Origin: Sporomusa malonica
GTDB taxonomy: Bacteria > Bacillota > Negativicutes > Sporomusales > Sporomusaceae
NCBI RefSeq assembly: GCF_900176355.1
Contig: NZ_FWXI01000013.1
Location: 62,001 to 126,000 of the forward strand
DNA length: 64,000 nt
Reading direction: 5' to 3'
Shown: positions 8,216 through 16,469 of the stretch, piece by piece
Numbering within the stretch: the first letter of the stretch is position 1
Layout of the letters: every line of letters begins with the position of its first letter
Notes under the pieces: generated by a model
What the model was told of the DNA's origin: nothing
Database searches by the model: none
The model's input: only the letters and a program-made list of their open reading frames with translations
Position numbers and translations under genes: made by a program

Positions 8216-9430
8216 ATAAGTCAGAAACTAAAGAATTCAATTTTCTTTAATGTATCCTTATTGGGGGCCGGGCATTTTTTTAGTGATTTCTATGCCAATT
8301 TTTTACCGGCGCTGCTGCCGCTGGTTATGGTCAAACTCGGCCTATCGCTGACCCTGAGCGGGATGCTGGTGATGGCCTATTCGGTCATATCAAGCGTATT
8401 GCAGCCGATAAGTGGCTACTTTATTGATAAGCATGGTTATGCCTGGCTCATTCTTGTTACTACGCCGGTAAGTGCGATATTTATTTGCTTGGCAGGGCTG
8501 GCTGAAAGTAAGTTGACCTTGTTTCTTCTGGTAGGGTTAGCGGGGCTGGGGGCTTCTGTCTTCCATCCATTGGCGGCCAGTCTTATGGGCAGAGTGGTAA
8601 CCGCTGAGACCAAGGGAACAGCTATGTCCGTTTTTGTATTTGGCGGCAATGTCGGCTTTGCTGTCGCTCCGGCCACTATCATGTACTTCCTAAGCATTGG
8701 GGGTACAGCCAGTCTGATTTGGCTAATGATCCCTGGACTCTTGGTTACCGGGGCTTGTTATCTGGCCGGTTTGCACAAGGTAAGTCTCATTCCGGCGGCT
8801 GTAGGTGCTCAAGGCCGGGCTGGTATGGTGCAGGGTGAGCCATGGTACAAATCTAGAGGTCTTATTTTGTTGAATGCGGTTACTGCTCTTCGATCTTGGA
8901 TGCAAGTGGCCTTGCCCACCTTTTTGCCTGTGGCCCTCGCCGGAGCAGGACAGCCGCCTGTTGTAGCCGCAAGTATGCTTACTGTTTTTTTATTTAGCGG
9001 CGCGTGTGGCGCACTGGTTGGCGGCTGGCTGGGTGACAAAATTGGCCGCAAGGCCGGTGTTATCGGTTCTTTGACACTATGTCTGCCTGTTACTTATTTA
9101 TTCTTGTCAGATTTAAGCCCGTCGCTTGTAAGTTATATCCTGCTGGCTCTTAGCGGTGCGCTGCTTCAAAGCACCGCGCCAACCTCAGTTGTCTGGGCGC
9201 AGGAGCTGATCCCTGGCAATGCCGCTATGGCGTCAGGGATGATGCTGGGGCTGTCGTTTGGCTTAGGCGGTGTCGGTGCAGCCATAACAGGTGCGCTGGG
9301 AGACCATATCGGCCTTGAAGCCGCTCTCCTGTGGTCGCTGCTTTCTCTTGTCGTTGCTGTCAGCTTGACTTTTGCTATCCCTCAGCCTGGTAAGATGGCA
9401 GCCAATCATCAAAAGTTAAACATTAACTAA
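8216..9430 (+). CDS. MFS transporter, Fsr (fosmidomycin resistance)-like; apparent ATA start
   Basis: Membrane exporter of the major facilitator superfamily, about 404 residues and 12 hydrophobic segments. N-terminal 'LGAGHFFSDFYANFLPALLPL' and the loop 'GYFIDKHGYAWL' resemble the Fsr/fosmidomycin-resistance family. No ATG, GTG or TTG lies near the strong ribosome-binding site AAGGAGGGAG (8201-8210). The in-frame codon at correct spacing is ATA 8216, giving (M)SQKLKNSIFFNVSLLGAGH. TTG 8261 lacks a ribosome-binding site and would cut into helix 1. Either ATA is used as a rare start or ATG was recently mutated. Substrate unknown. Confidence 0.85.
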   Translation: MSQKLKNSIFFNVSLLGAGHFFSDFYANFLPALLPLVMVKLGLSLTLSGMLVMAYSVISSVLQPISGYFIDKHGYAWLILVTTPVSAIFICLAGLAESKLTLFLLVGLAGLGASVFHPLAASLMGRVVTAETKGTAMSVFVFGGNVGFAVAPATIMYFLSIGGTASLIWLMIPGLLVTGACYLAGLHKVSLIPAAVGAQGRAGMVQGEPWYKSRGLILLNAVTALRSWMQVALPTFLPVALAGAGQPPVVAASMLTVFLFSGACGALVGGWLGDKIGRKAGVIGSLTLCLPVTYLFLSDLSPSLVSYILLALSGALLQSTAPTSVVWAQELIPGNAAMASGMMLGLSFGLGGVGAAITGALGDHIGLEAALLWSLLSLVVAVSLTFAIPQPGKMAANHQKLNIN

Positions 9431-9448
9431 ATTAGTCTGGCTTTTTTC

Positions 9449-9579
9449 TTGCATTTGAGAGACAACTAGTGATATAATAATTTAGTCACAGTGATACATA
9501 TTGTGACATTGGTTTTGTTATTCAAAACCTTCCCTGCTCCCGTAACGGGGGCCAATAGTCCAAAGGAGGAGGTGATTTC
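9449..9579 (+). promoter_or_regulatory. Promoter and leader of the rpsF-ssb-rpsR operon
   Basis: TTGCAT (9449-9454) and TATAAT (9473-9478) with 18-base spacing form a promoter. The roughly 90-base leader holds a small hairpin (CCCG-TAA-CGGG near 9540-9550) just before the ribosome-binding site. Bacterial rpsF operons are often autoregulated by an S6:S18 leader RNA, and this hairpin is a candidate; I cannot confirm the class by eye. Confidence 0.45.
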
Positions 9580-9864
9580 GTGAGAAAATACGAAGTCGTG
9601 ATTATTATTAAGCCGAGTGACGAAGAAGTTACTAACGCAACTATTGCCAAGTTCGAGAACATTATTAAGAACACTGGCGGCACAATCGACAAGGTTGACC
9701 GTTGGGGCAAAAAGCGTCTGGCTTATGAAGTAAAAGATTTCATGGAAGGGTACTATACCCTGATTAACTTCACTGCTGAGCCAGCTACTGTATTCGAACT
9801 GGAACGTGTGCTGAAGATTACTGATGAAGTTCTTAAGCACATGGTTATTAAGTTGGATGCTTAA
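9580..9864 (+). CDS. rpsF: 30S ribosomal protein S6
   Basis: 94-residue small-subunit protein that binds S18 and 16S rRNA. 'MRKYEVVIIIKPSDEE' and 'VDRWGKKRLAYEVKDFMEGYY' are the S6 signatures. GTG start preceded by AAGGAGGAGGTG. First gene of the S6-SSB-S18 operon, a conserved order. Confidence 0.97.
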   Translation: MRKYEVVIIIKPSDEEVTNATIAKFENIIKNTGGTIDKVDRWGKKRLAYEVKDFMEGYYTLINFTAEPATVFELERVLKITDEVLKHMVIKLDA

Positions 9865-9891
9865 TTTTGTAGCCGGGAGGTGTGAGGATAT

Positions 9892-10287
9892 ATGAATAAA
9901 GTCATCCTTGTCGGCCGCTTGGCGCAAGATCCAGAAGTCAGATATACTCAGAGCGGCAAAGCTGTAGCCTCTTTTACGCTGGCTGTTAACCGGTTTGGTG
10001 GCGGTCAGGGTCAAAATAATGCCGATTTTGTCCCGGTTGTAGCCTGGGAAAAACTGGCCGAGACGTGTGGTAACAACCTCACTAAAGGTCAGCGGGTATT
10101 AGTTGAGGGGCGTCTACAAATTCGTTCATACGAAGCCAATGATGGCCAAAAACGCCGCATCGCCGAAGTTGTGGCGCAGACCATCGAATTCCTCGAGCGT
10201 AAGCAGGCGTCAAGTAGTGATGCTGGGAATATAGATGTAAATTCGTTCGGCAAAGATGTCTTCCCTGATGAGGAAATACCGTTTTAA
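9892..10287 (+). CDS. ssb: Single-stranded DNA-binding protein
   Basis: 131-residue OB-fold protein that coats single-stranded DNA in replication and repair. 'MNKVILVGRLAQDPEVRYTQ' and 'GQRVLVEGRLQIRSYE' mark the OB fold, and the acidic tail 'DVFPDEEIPF' is the partner-docking peptide. It lies between rpsF and rpsR with a GGGAGGTG ribosome-binding site. Confidence 0.97.
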   Translation: MNKVILVGRLAQDPEVRYTQSGKAVASFTLAVNRFGGGQGQNNADFVPVVAWEKLAETCGNNLTKGQRVLVEGRLQIRSYEANDGQKRRIAEVVAQTIEFLERKQASSSDAGNIDVNSFGKDVFPDEEIPF

Positions 10288-10302
10288 AAGGGGGGTAAAC
10301 AA

Positions 10303-10539
10303 ATGGCTATGAAACGCGAAAGAGGCCGCAAACCCAAGAAAAAGATTTGCAGCTTCTGTGTTGATAAAGTAAGCTCGATCGACTATAAAGATCTGCCGAA
10401 ACTGCGTCGGTACACCACCGAGCGGGGCAAAATTCTGCCGCGCCGCATTTCCGGTAACTGCGCTAAGCATCAGCGTCAGATGACATTGGCTGTTAAACGG
10501 GCTCGTAATATCGCTCTTCTGCCGTTTACTGCAGAATAA
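10303..10539 (+). CDS. rpsR: 30S ribosomal protein S18
   Basis: 78-residue small-subunit protein. '[22 protein letters not shown]' is the S18 core. 'CSFC' near the start plus 'NCAKH' give a likely zinc-binding set, so this is a C+ paralogue. GGGGGG ribosome-binding site; ATG 10309 is an alternative start. Last gene of the operon, followed by a terminator. Confidence 0.97.
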   Translation: MAMKRERGRKPKKKICSFCVDKVSSIDYKDLPKLRRYTTERGKILPRRISGNCAKHQRQMTLAVKRARNIALLPFTAE

Positions 10540-10557
10540 GCCGATAATTATTGCCAT

Positions 10558-10602
10558 AAAAGAGCAAGAACGCCTTTACGGAGGCTTCTTGCTCTTTTTT
10601 TA
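10558..10602 (+). terminator. Intrinsic terminator after rpsR
   Basis: AAAAGAGCAAGAA pairs with TTCTTGCTCTTTT around an inner GCCT/AGGC stem and is followed by a run of T. Very strong. Confidence 0.95.
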
Positions 10603-10700
10603 TATAACGCTCTGGGGCTCTAAGTGATTTTCATCCCCGTAAAGCAGGAAATAACGCCTCCTCATTAGAATATAATAAGATGGACTAAGGAGGGGGTTGC

Positions 10701-11009
10701 GTGTTCTCCCAAGAATCAGATATCTTAGGAAAGCTCAGGCTAATTGAAGGGCTAAAAGCTGATCTTTTGGCCGAAGTGGGTAAACTATATCAGGCGATGG
10801 CCAGGAACCAGCGGGAGGCTATCGGTGATTCGCTGGCCCAAGTGGTTATTTCGGCTCACGTCCTGGGCCGGAGACTAGGGATTGATTATCCTGAAATGGA
10901 TGAGATTGTAAATACGAAGCTTGGACACAATATAAATCAAGAACCTGAAGTAGAACGTTGGTTTGGAGATATGAGCGAATATCGCCGCCATCTCCGCCAG
11001 AAGAGGTGA
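10701..11009 (+). CDS. MazG-like small protein
   Basis: 102-residue helical protein of the Firmicutes MazG-like family ('LIEGLKADLLAEVGKLYQAMARNQREAIGDSLAQVVISAHVLGRRLGI'). It keeps the all-alpha NTP-pyrophosphohydrolase outline but the acidic EExxE/ExxD metal motifs of active MazG are weak, so activity is doubtful. GTG start after AAGGAGGGGG. First gene of the DUF2232-gdpP-rplI-lonC-dnaB stretch; the DUF2232 gene begins three bases after its stop. Confidence 0.8.
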   Translation: MFSQESDILGKLRLIEGLKADLLAEVGKLYQAMARNQREAIGDSLAQVVISAHVLGRRLGIDYPEMDEIVNTKLGHNINQEPEVERWFGDMSEYRRHLRQKR

Positions 11010-11012
11010 ACT

Positions 11013-11972
11013 ATGCAAAAGGCTCCAGTCAGACCGGTCGTTGAAGGCGGGGTACTTACCGCTGTTGCGATACTATTTGCTCTTATCAGCACTTATGTGC
11101 CTGTGATCGGGGCTTTTGTCAATCTAATATGGCCTGTTCCAATTATTCTCCTGGGGGTGAGACATGGCTACAAATGGAGTATCCTGGCCGTTGTGGCATC
11201 AGGCATCATCATTGGGCTCCTCATGCACCCGCTTACTGCCGTGTCGGTTGTCGTAGGCTTTGGCTTAATTGGTATTGCGCTGGGGTATGCGCTTAGGCAG
11301 GGTTTTCCCCCTGGAAAAACCTTGCTGCTGGGGTCGGCTGCCTCCCTGGTGTCCAAAGCTGCCGTTATCGCAATCAGTGCAGCTGTTATGGGCTTTAATC
11401 CGCTCAATCTGCAGACCGAAGCTATGGTCAAAGGACTTGAGCAAGCGATGGAATTTTACCGCGGCATGGGGATGAAGGCTGAGGATTTGGCCCAAATGGA
11501 AGCCTCCATGCGGCCCATGATGGATCTAATGAAGATTATTTTACCTGCCGGTTTTGCTTTGGCAGCCGTTGTCGATACTTTTCTTAACTATCAGGTGGCA
11601 AAAGCTGTCCTTGCCAGACTTGGCCAGCGTATTGAGCCGTTTCCTCCTTTTCGCCATTGGGTGGTGCCGCGTATTACTTTGTATGCGATGGCGGTTGCGT
11701 TAGTTGCCATCTATTGGGGGAAAACCCGCGAGATTGAGCTGTTATACAACTCTGGAATGAACCTGCAGGTAATTTCTACTATGGTCTTGTTCGTTCAGGG
11801 ATTGGCTGTCTTTTACTTCCTTGCCGATAAATACAATTTGTCAAGATTGGTTCGAGGGATTATACTATTCTTGATCTTTTCTAACGGGATCTTCATGCAG
11901 GCCCTTATTATCGGTGGTGCTTTTGATCTCATTTTCGACTATCGTCAACTGCGTGCTCCGCGATTGGAGTAA
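11013..11972 (+). CDS. DUF2232 (YybS-like) membrane protein
   Basis: 319-residue integral membrane protein with about eight hydrophobic segments ('VVEGGVLTAVAILFALISTY' through 'LIIGGAFDLIFDYRQLR'). It belongs to the YybS/DUF2232 family that in Firmicutes is encoded just upstream of gdpP and rplI, as here. It resembles S-components of ECF transporters but the function is not established. The ribosome-binding site AGAGGTG overlaps the end of the preceding gene. Confidence 0.88.
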   Translation: MQKAPVRPVVEGGVLTAVAILFALISTYVPVIGAFVNLIWPVPIILLGVRHGYKWSILAVVASGIIIGLLMHPLTAVSVVVGFGLIGIALGYALRQGFPPGKTLLLGSAASLVSKAAVIAISAAVMGFNPLNLQTEAMVKGLEQAMEFYRGMGMKAEDLAQMEASMRPMMDLMKIILPAGFALAAVVDTFLNYQVAKAVLARLGQRIEPFPPFRHWVVPRITLYAMAVALVAIYWGKTREIELLYNSGMNLQVISTMVLFVQGLAVFYFLADKYNLSRLVRGIILFLIFSNGIFMQALIIGGAFDLIFDYRQLRAPRLE

Positions 11973-11986
11973 CAGGAGGAATTGTA

Positions 11987-13990
11987 ATGCCTCAGGGTCC
12001 ATCATTTTGGTTTGACACCCGAATCTATTTGGCAGTAACCGCAACTTTTTTGCTTATTATCAGCTACTATAATCCTTATGCTGCCGCGCTTGGGGCTATC
12101 TTACTCTATGCACTCTATCTATATGGGCGAGAGCGATATGCCACTCGCAAAAAAGCAGTCAACAACTACATGGAAACAATCGGACGTTGTGTTGATAAGG
12201 CGGCTGCCGATGCGTTTAATAATCTGCCGTTAGGTATTGTAATTATTAACTATCAGGGCATTATCGAGTGGCGTAACGAATTGTTCTCAGAATGGATACC
12301 TGACTCGTCAGAGCTGGGGCAGCCTTTGACCAAAATTTGGCCGGTGCTGCCTATCGAAAAAATGATTGATAAAGATGGTCAGACCAGGATTGAAGCCGGA
12401 AACCGCCACTATGATATTGTTTATCGCGCTATCGACAAAGCAAGGATTGTTCTTTATATCTCGGATGTTACCGGGCAGGAGTCTGACAGGGCGGCAAGTT
12501 GCCGCATTCAGACAGTGCTTGCCTATATTCAAATCGATAATTATGATGATGCACTAACAGGTCTAAGTGAGAGTCAGCGAACAGCGATTTTGGGTGAAGT
12601 CAACCGGATGCTGGCTGATTGGATTACCGAGCTTGACGGTTATCTAAAGAAATACAGCGAGGACACCTATATTGCCGTACTAAACCGCTGTGCACTTGAC
12701 CGCCTGATGACAGGCGACAAATTTGATATTTTGGATCGCATTCGCAGTATTCAGGCAGGTAATAAGATTCCTGTAACCTTAAGCCTTGGTGCAGCCACAG
12801 GTGAAAGCTCGGTGGCTGAGCTTGGCCAGCGGGCGCAGGCAGGATTAGATTTGGCCTTGAGCCGCGGCGGTGACCAAGCTGCTGTCAATATCAGTGGCAA
12901 AGTTCAGTTTTTTGGTGGTAAAGCCAAAGCTGTTGAGAAAAATACCAGGGTTAAGGCGCGGATTGTGGCTCAGGCTATCAGGGAACTGATTGATCAGGCT
13001 GATAGTATTGTTGTGATGGGGCACACCGGCGAAGATTTTGATAGCCTGGGCGCTGCGCTGGGTGTCGCCAAGATGGTGCGCCATATGGGCAAACAGGTGC
13101 ATATTGTTGTCAGTCAGCCAGGTGTGGCTGTTGACAAATTGTCAGAGCTTTTATTAGACTACGAAGAATACCGCGATGTATTTATATCACCCATGCAGGC
13201 GGCACTCTTGGTTAATGCTAAAACGCTGGTGTTTGTTGTGGATACCCACCGCCCCGAACTGGCAGCCGCCCCAGATGTTTTAGCCAGAGCCGAGCGCACG
13301 GTGGTTATTGATCATCACCGCCGGGCTGAGACAATCATCGCTAACACCTTGCTTGTATACCTTGAGCCGTCAGCTTCGTCAGCCAGTGAGCTGGTTACCG
13401 AGCTTTTGGGCTATTTTGATGATAAATTGGAATTAAACCGTCTTGAGGCATCGGCGCTTTATGCCGGTATTGTTGTTGATACCAAGAACTTTGCCGTGCA
13501 GACAGGCGTCCGCACATTTGAAGCTGCGTCCTACCTGCGGCGGGCAGGTGCAGACCCTACCCTGGTTCGTCATTTGTTCCGCGTGGATTTTCAAACCATG
13601 AAAAACAGGGCGGCTATTATTGAAAATACAGAAATGCCGCATGAAGGCGTAGTCATTGCCGTATGCCCGGCCGATGTCAAAAATGCGCAGATCGCTGCAG
13701 CTCAAACGGCCGATATGCTGCTTAATATTGAGGGCGTGCGCGTAAGTTTTGTACTATTTAAAACGGAAGACGGCATTGGTGTCAGTGCCCGGTCACATGG
13801 TGATATTAACGTCCAGGTAATCATGGAACAACTAGGGGGCGGCGGACATCAGTCAGTCGCCGGGGTCAAAGTCAAAAATGCCAGTATCGATGAGGTCAAG
13901 GCTAAAATAGTCGAAATAGTAGATAGCTACATAAAGGAGAGTGTAACACATGAAAGTAATTCTGCAGCAAGAAGTGAAAAAACTCGGTAA
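11987..13990 (+). CDS. gdpP: Cyclic-di-AMP phosphodiesterase GdpP
   Basis: Membrane-bound DHH/DHHA1 phosphodiesterase that cleaves c-di-AMP to pApA and so tunes potassium and cell-wall homeostasis. 667 residues. Two N-terminal TM segments (about 12-45), a degenerate PAS domain ('NNLPLGIVIINYQGIIEWRNE'), a degenerate GGDEF domain, then DHH motifs 'GEDFDSLGAALG', 'VVDTHRPE', 'VIDHHRR', 'DTKNF' and the DHHA1 tail 'GGGGHQSVAG'. All catalytic residues are visible. The 3' end overlaps rplI by 41 bases. Confidence 0.96.
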   Translation: MPQGPSFWFDTRIYLAVTATFLLIISYYNPYAAALGAILLYALYLYGRERYATRKKAVNNYMETIGRCVDKAAADAFNNLPLGIVIINYQGIIEWRNELFSEWIPDSSELGQPLTKIWPVLPIEKMIDKDGQTRIEAGNRHYDIVYRAIDKARIVLYISDVTGQESDRAASCRIQTVLAYIQIDNYDDALTGLSESQRTAILGEVNRMLADWITELDGYLKKYSEDTYIAVLNRCALDRLMTGDKFDILDRIRSIQAGNKIPVTLSLGAATGESSVAELGQRAQAGLDLALSRGGDQAAVNISGKVQFFGGKAKAVEKNTRVKARIVAQAIRELIDQADSIVVMGHTGEDFDSLGAALGVAKMVRHMGKQVHIVVSQPGVAVDKLSELLLDYEEYRDVFISPMQAALLVNAKTLVFVVDTHRPELAAAPDVLARAERTVVIDHHRRAETIIANTLLVYLEPSASSASELVTELLGYFDDKLELNRLEASALYAGIVVDTKNFAVQTGVRTFEAASYLRRAGADPTLVRHLFRVDFQTMKNRAAIIENTEMPHEGVVIAVCPADVKNAQIAAAQTADMLLNIEGVRVSFVLFKTEDGIGVSARSHGDINVQVIMEQLGGGGHQSVAGVKVKNASIDEVKAKIVEIVDSYIKESVTHESNSAARSEKTR

Positions 13991-14396
13991 AAAAGGCGAT
14001 ATCATTGAGGTATCTGAGGGTTATGCCCGCAATTATCTATTACCGCAAAAACTGGCCATTGCGGCCACTGCCAATAACGTTAATACGATAAGCCAACAAA
14101 AGGCATCTGAGGAGCGAAAGAAAGAGCGCATTTTAGATGAGGCTAAACTCTTGGCCTCTCAGATGGCCAAGATTACAGTTGCCATCCCTGTCAAAATGGG
14201 GGAAGGCGGCCGCCTCTTCGGTTCAGTAACGGCCAAGGACATTGCCGATGCCTTGGCCACCCAGCACAAACTTGAGATTGATAAGCGGAAAATTGAGCTT
14301 AAAGATGCACTCAAGTCCCTGGGAACCTTTACTGTACCCATCAAACTTCATCCGGAAGTAGGAACTCAGATCCAGGTAACAATTAAAGCCGAATAA
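13950..14396 (+). CDS. rplI: 50S ribosomal protein L9
   Basis: 148-residue large-subunit protein: N-terminal rRNA-binding domain 'MKVILQQEVKKLGKKGDIIEVSEGYARNYL', long connecting helix and C-terminal domain 'GRLFGSVTAKDIADAL'. AGGAGAG ribosome-binding site lies within gdpP. Conserved position between gdpP and lonC/dnaB. Confidence 0.97.
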   Translation: MKVILQQEVKKLGKKGDIIEVSEGYARNYLLPQKLAIAATANNVNTISQQKASEERKKERILDEAKLLASQMAKITVAIPVKMGEGGRLFGSVTAKDIADALATQHKLEIDKRKIELKDALKSLGTFTVPIKLHPEVGTQIQVTIKAE

Positions 14397-14435
14397 CGGC
14401 TGTTGAAACCTTAAAATTAGAAAGGTATAACACCA

Positions 14436-16382
14436 ATGAAAGATTTTTTTAACAAACTAGTACGTAATGGCAGCCGGGAACGTGCTGCTGCTAGCGGCCC
14501 CGGCACTCAGGAAGATCAACTCAAACGCCAGGTAGCTGCCCTGTACGGTTTGTACACCGGTGTCCTGGGCGCAGAAAAAGTCGTGCTCAAAGCTGGCAAA
14601 CTGGGAGCGTTAGAACTGATGCGCTCCGAAGATTTGTCAGAACGAGTGCTGGCGTTGCAGAAACTGGTGTTTGAAGATCCTACCATTGACAAACAGCCAG
14701 CTGTCCAAGAAATTCCTAAAATCTTAGAAGACATTGAGGAAGAACTGGCTGAGCTCTGCGCTCGGCGCACTTTGGAAGATCGCATTGAAAAGAAAATTGC
14801 TGAGAAGATGGAAGAACGCCATCAGGAATATGTCCAGGAGATTCGTATGCAGGTCATCAAGGAAGAAAGCGATGCTAATGCCGAAAACCCGCAGACACTC
14901 AAAAAATTTGCCCTCCTGGAAAAATTGGAGACTCGTAAATTAACCCGTTCGGCCATGGAGCTTTTGCGTCCGGCCGCTCTTGATGAGATTGTCGGTCAGG
15001 AACGGGCAGTAGAGGCGCTGAGAGCTAAATTGGCGTCACCGTATCCCCAGCATCTCATCCTGTACGGACCGCCTGGAGTGGGTAAAACAACAGCAGCCCG
15101 CTTAGTGCTTGAAGAGGCAAAGAAACTAAAAAGTACACCATTTGCTCAAGATGCGCCATTTGTTGAGGTGGACGGCACAACCCTCCGCTGGGACCCACGT
15201 GATGTCACCAACCCGCTCCTGGGCTCAGTACATGATCCGATCTATCAGGGGGCTCGCCGTGACTTAGCTGAAGGCGGTGTGCCTGAACCCAAGCCTGGTC
15301 TGGCGACAGATGCCCATGGCGGCATTCTGTTTATTGATGAAATCGGTGAGATGGACCCTATGCTGCAGAACAAGCTGTTAAAGGTGCTTGAAGATAAAAG
15401 GGTGCGTTTTGATTCGGCCTACTATGACCCCTCAGATAACAATGTACCGAAATATATAAAAAAGCTGTTTGAAGAGGGTGCGCCGGCTGACTTTATCCTA
15501 ATCGGCGCTACTACCCGCGATGCTGGCGATATTATGCCTGCTGTGCGTTCGCGCTGCGCAGAGATTTATTTTGAACCCTTGACTCCTAAGCATATTGAGG
15601 AAATTGTTTATAATGCCTCTGTCAAGCTGGAAGTAGCTATTGACCCAGAAGTTCCCCGCCTTATTAGTGATTACACGATTGAAGGCCGGAAAGCGGTGAA
15701 CATTTTATCTGATGCGTACAGCATGGCGCTTATGCGTGTTGGCGACGACAGGAAAAATGTCACAATTACCAGCTCGGATGTATACCGGGTTGCGCAGGTT
15801 AGCCGACTATCGCCCTATGTTAACCGCAAGGCAACAGCTACGCTCGAAGTCGGCAAGGTATTTGGCCTAGGCGTAAACGGCTATCTTGGTTCGGTGTTAG
15901 AGATTGAGGCAGTCGCCTTCCCGGCTGAAAAGGGGAAAGGCAGCATCAGGTTTAACGATACGGCTGGCAGTATGGCTAAAGACTCAGTATTTAACGCTGC
16001 CGCTGTTGTCAGGAAGCTTACCGGCCAGGACTTAGCCAGCTATGATATCCATGTCAATATCATTGGCGGCGGTCGCATTGACGGCCCGTCAGCTGGTACA
16101 GCCATAGTATCGGCTATCATTTCGGCCATTACCGGCAAACTCATCCGGCAGGATGTTGCCATTACTGGCGAAATCTCTATTCAAGGCAGGGTTAAGGCTG
16201 TGGGCGGTGTATTTGAAAAGGCGTATGGCGCCAAACAGGCCGGTATTGTTACCATGATTATCCCCGAAGAGAATAAAAAAGATATCCCAGAAGGTCACTT
16301 AGACCTGGATATCCGCCCGGTTACTACAGTAGAAGAAGCGATGGCCATACTTTTTGATGAAAAAGAGGCTGTCAGCGCCTAG
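14436..16382 (+). CDS. lonC: Lon family ATP-dependent protease, LonC (spore-former type)
   Basis: 648-residue cytoplasmic AAA+ protease. It lacks the classical LON substrate domain and has a charged coiled-coil N-terminus (about 30-170). The AAA+ module has Walker A 'LYGPPGVGKTT' and Walker B 'ILFIDEIGEMD'. The C-terminal S16 domain has the Ser-Lys dyad ('GPSAGTA' and 'GRVKAVGGVFEKAYGAKQAG'). This architecture and its place before dnaB match the LonC subfamily found mainly in endospore formers and relatives. Substrates unknown. Ribosome-binding site GAAAGG is modest. Confidence 0.92.
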   Translation: MKDFFNKLVRNGSRERAAASGPGTQEDQLKRQVAALYGLYTGVLGAEKVVLKAGKLGALELMRSEDLSERVLALQKLVFEDPTIDKQPAVQEIPKILEDIEEELAELCARRTLEDRIEKKIAEKMEERHQEYVQEIRMQVIKEESDANAENPQTLKKFALLEKLETRKLTRSAMELLRPAALDEIVGQERAVEALRAKLASPYPQHLILYGPPGVGKTTAARLVLEEAKKLKSTPFAQDAPFVEVDGTTLRWDPRDVTNPLLGSVHDPIYQGARRDLAEGGVPEPKPGLATDAHGGILFIDEIGEMDPMLQNKLLKVLEDKRVRFDSAYYDPSDNNVPKYIKKLFEEGAPADFILIGATTRDAGDIMPAVRSRCAEIYFEPLTPKHIEEIVYNASVKLEVAIDPEVPRLISDYTIEGRKAVNILSDAYSMALMRVGDDRKNVTITSSDVYRVAQVSRLSPYVNRKATATLEVGKVFGLGVNGYLGSVLEIEAVAFPAEKGKGSIRFNDTAGSMAKDSVFNAAAVVRKLTGQDLASYDIHVNIIGGGRIDGPSAGTAIVSAIISAITGKLIRQDVAITGEISIQGRVKAVGGVFEKAYGAKQAGIVTMIIPEENKKDIPEGHLDLDIRPVTTVEEAMAILFDEKEAVSA

Positions 16383-16393
16383 ATAAAAGATCC

Positions 16394-16448
16394 AATGCCG
16401 CGCTTCGCCCGTAATAAAGGTAGTTCTTATACGGGCGAGCGCGGCATT
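16394..16448 (+). terminator. Long imperfect hairpin between lonC and dnaB
   Basis: AATGCCGCGC then CGCCCGTA (16394-16412) pairs with TACGGGCG and GCGCGGCATT (16430-16448) with a one-base bulge and a 16-base loop. No T-run follows on the plus strand, so it may be an attenuator, a processing site or a dispersed palindrome rather than a classic terminator. Confidence 0.6.
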
Positions 16449-16469
16449 TAAGTGAGGGAGAAAATTTAC

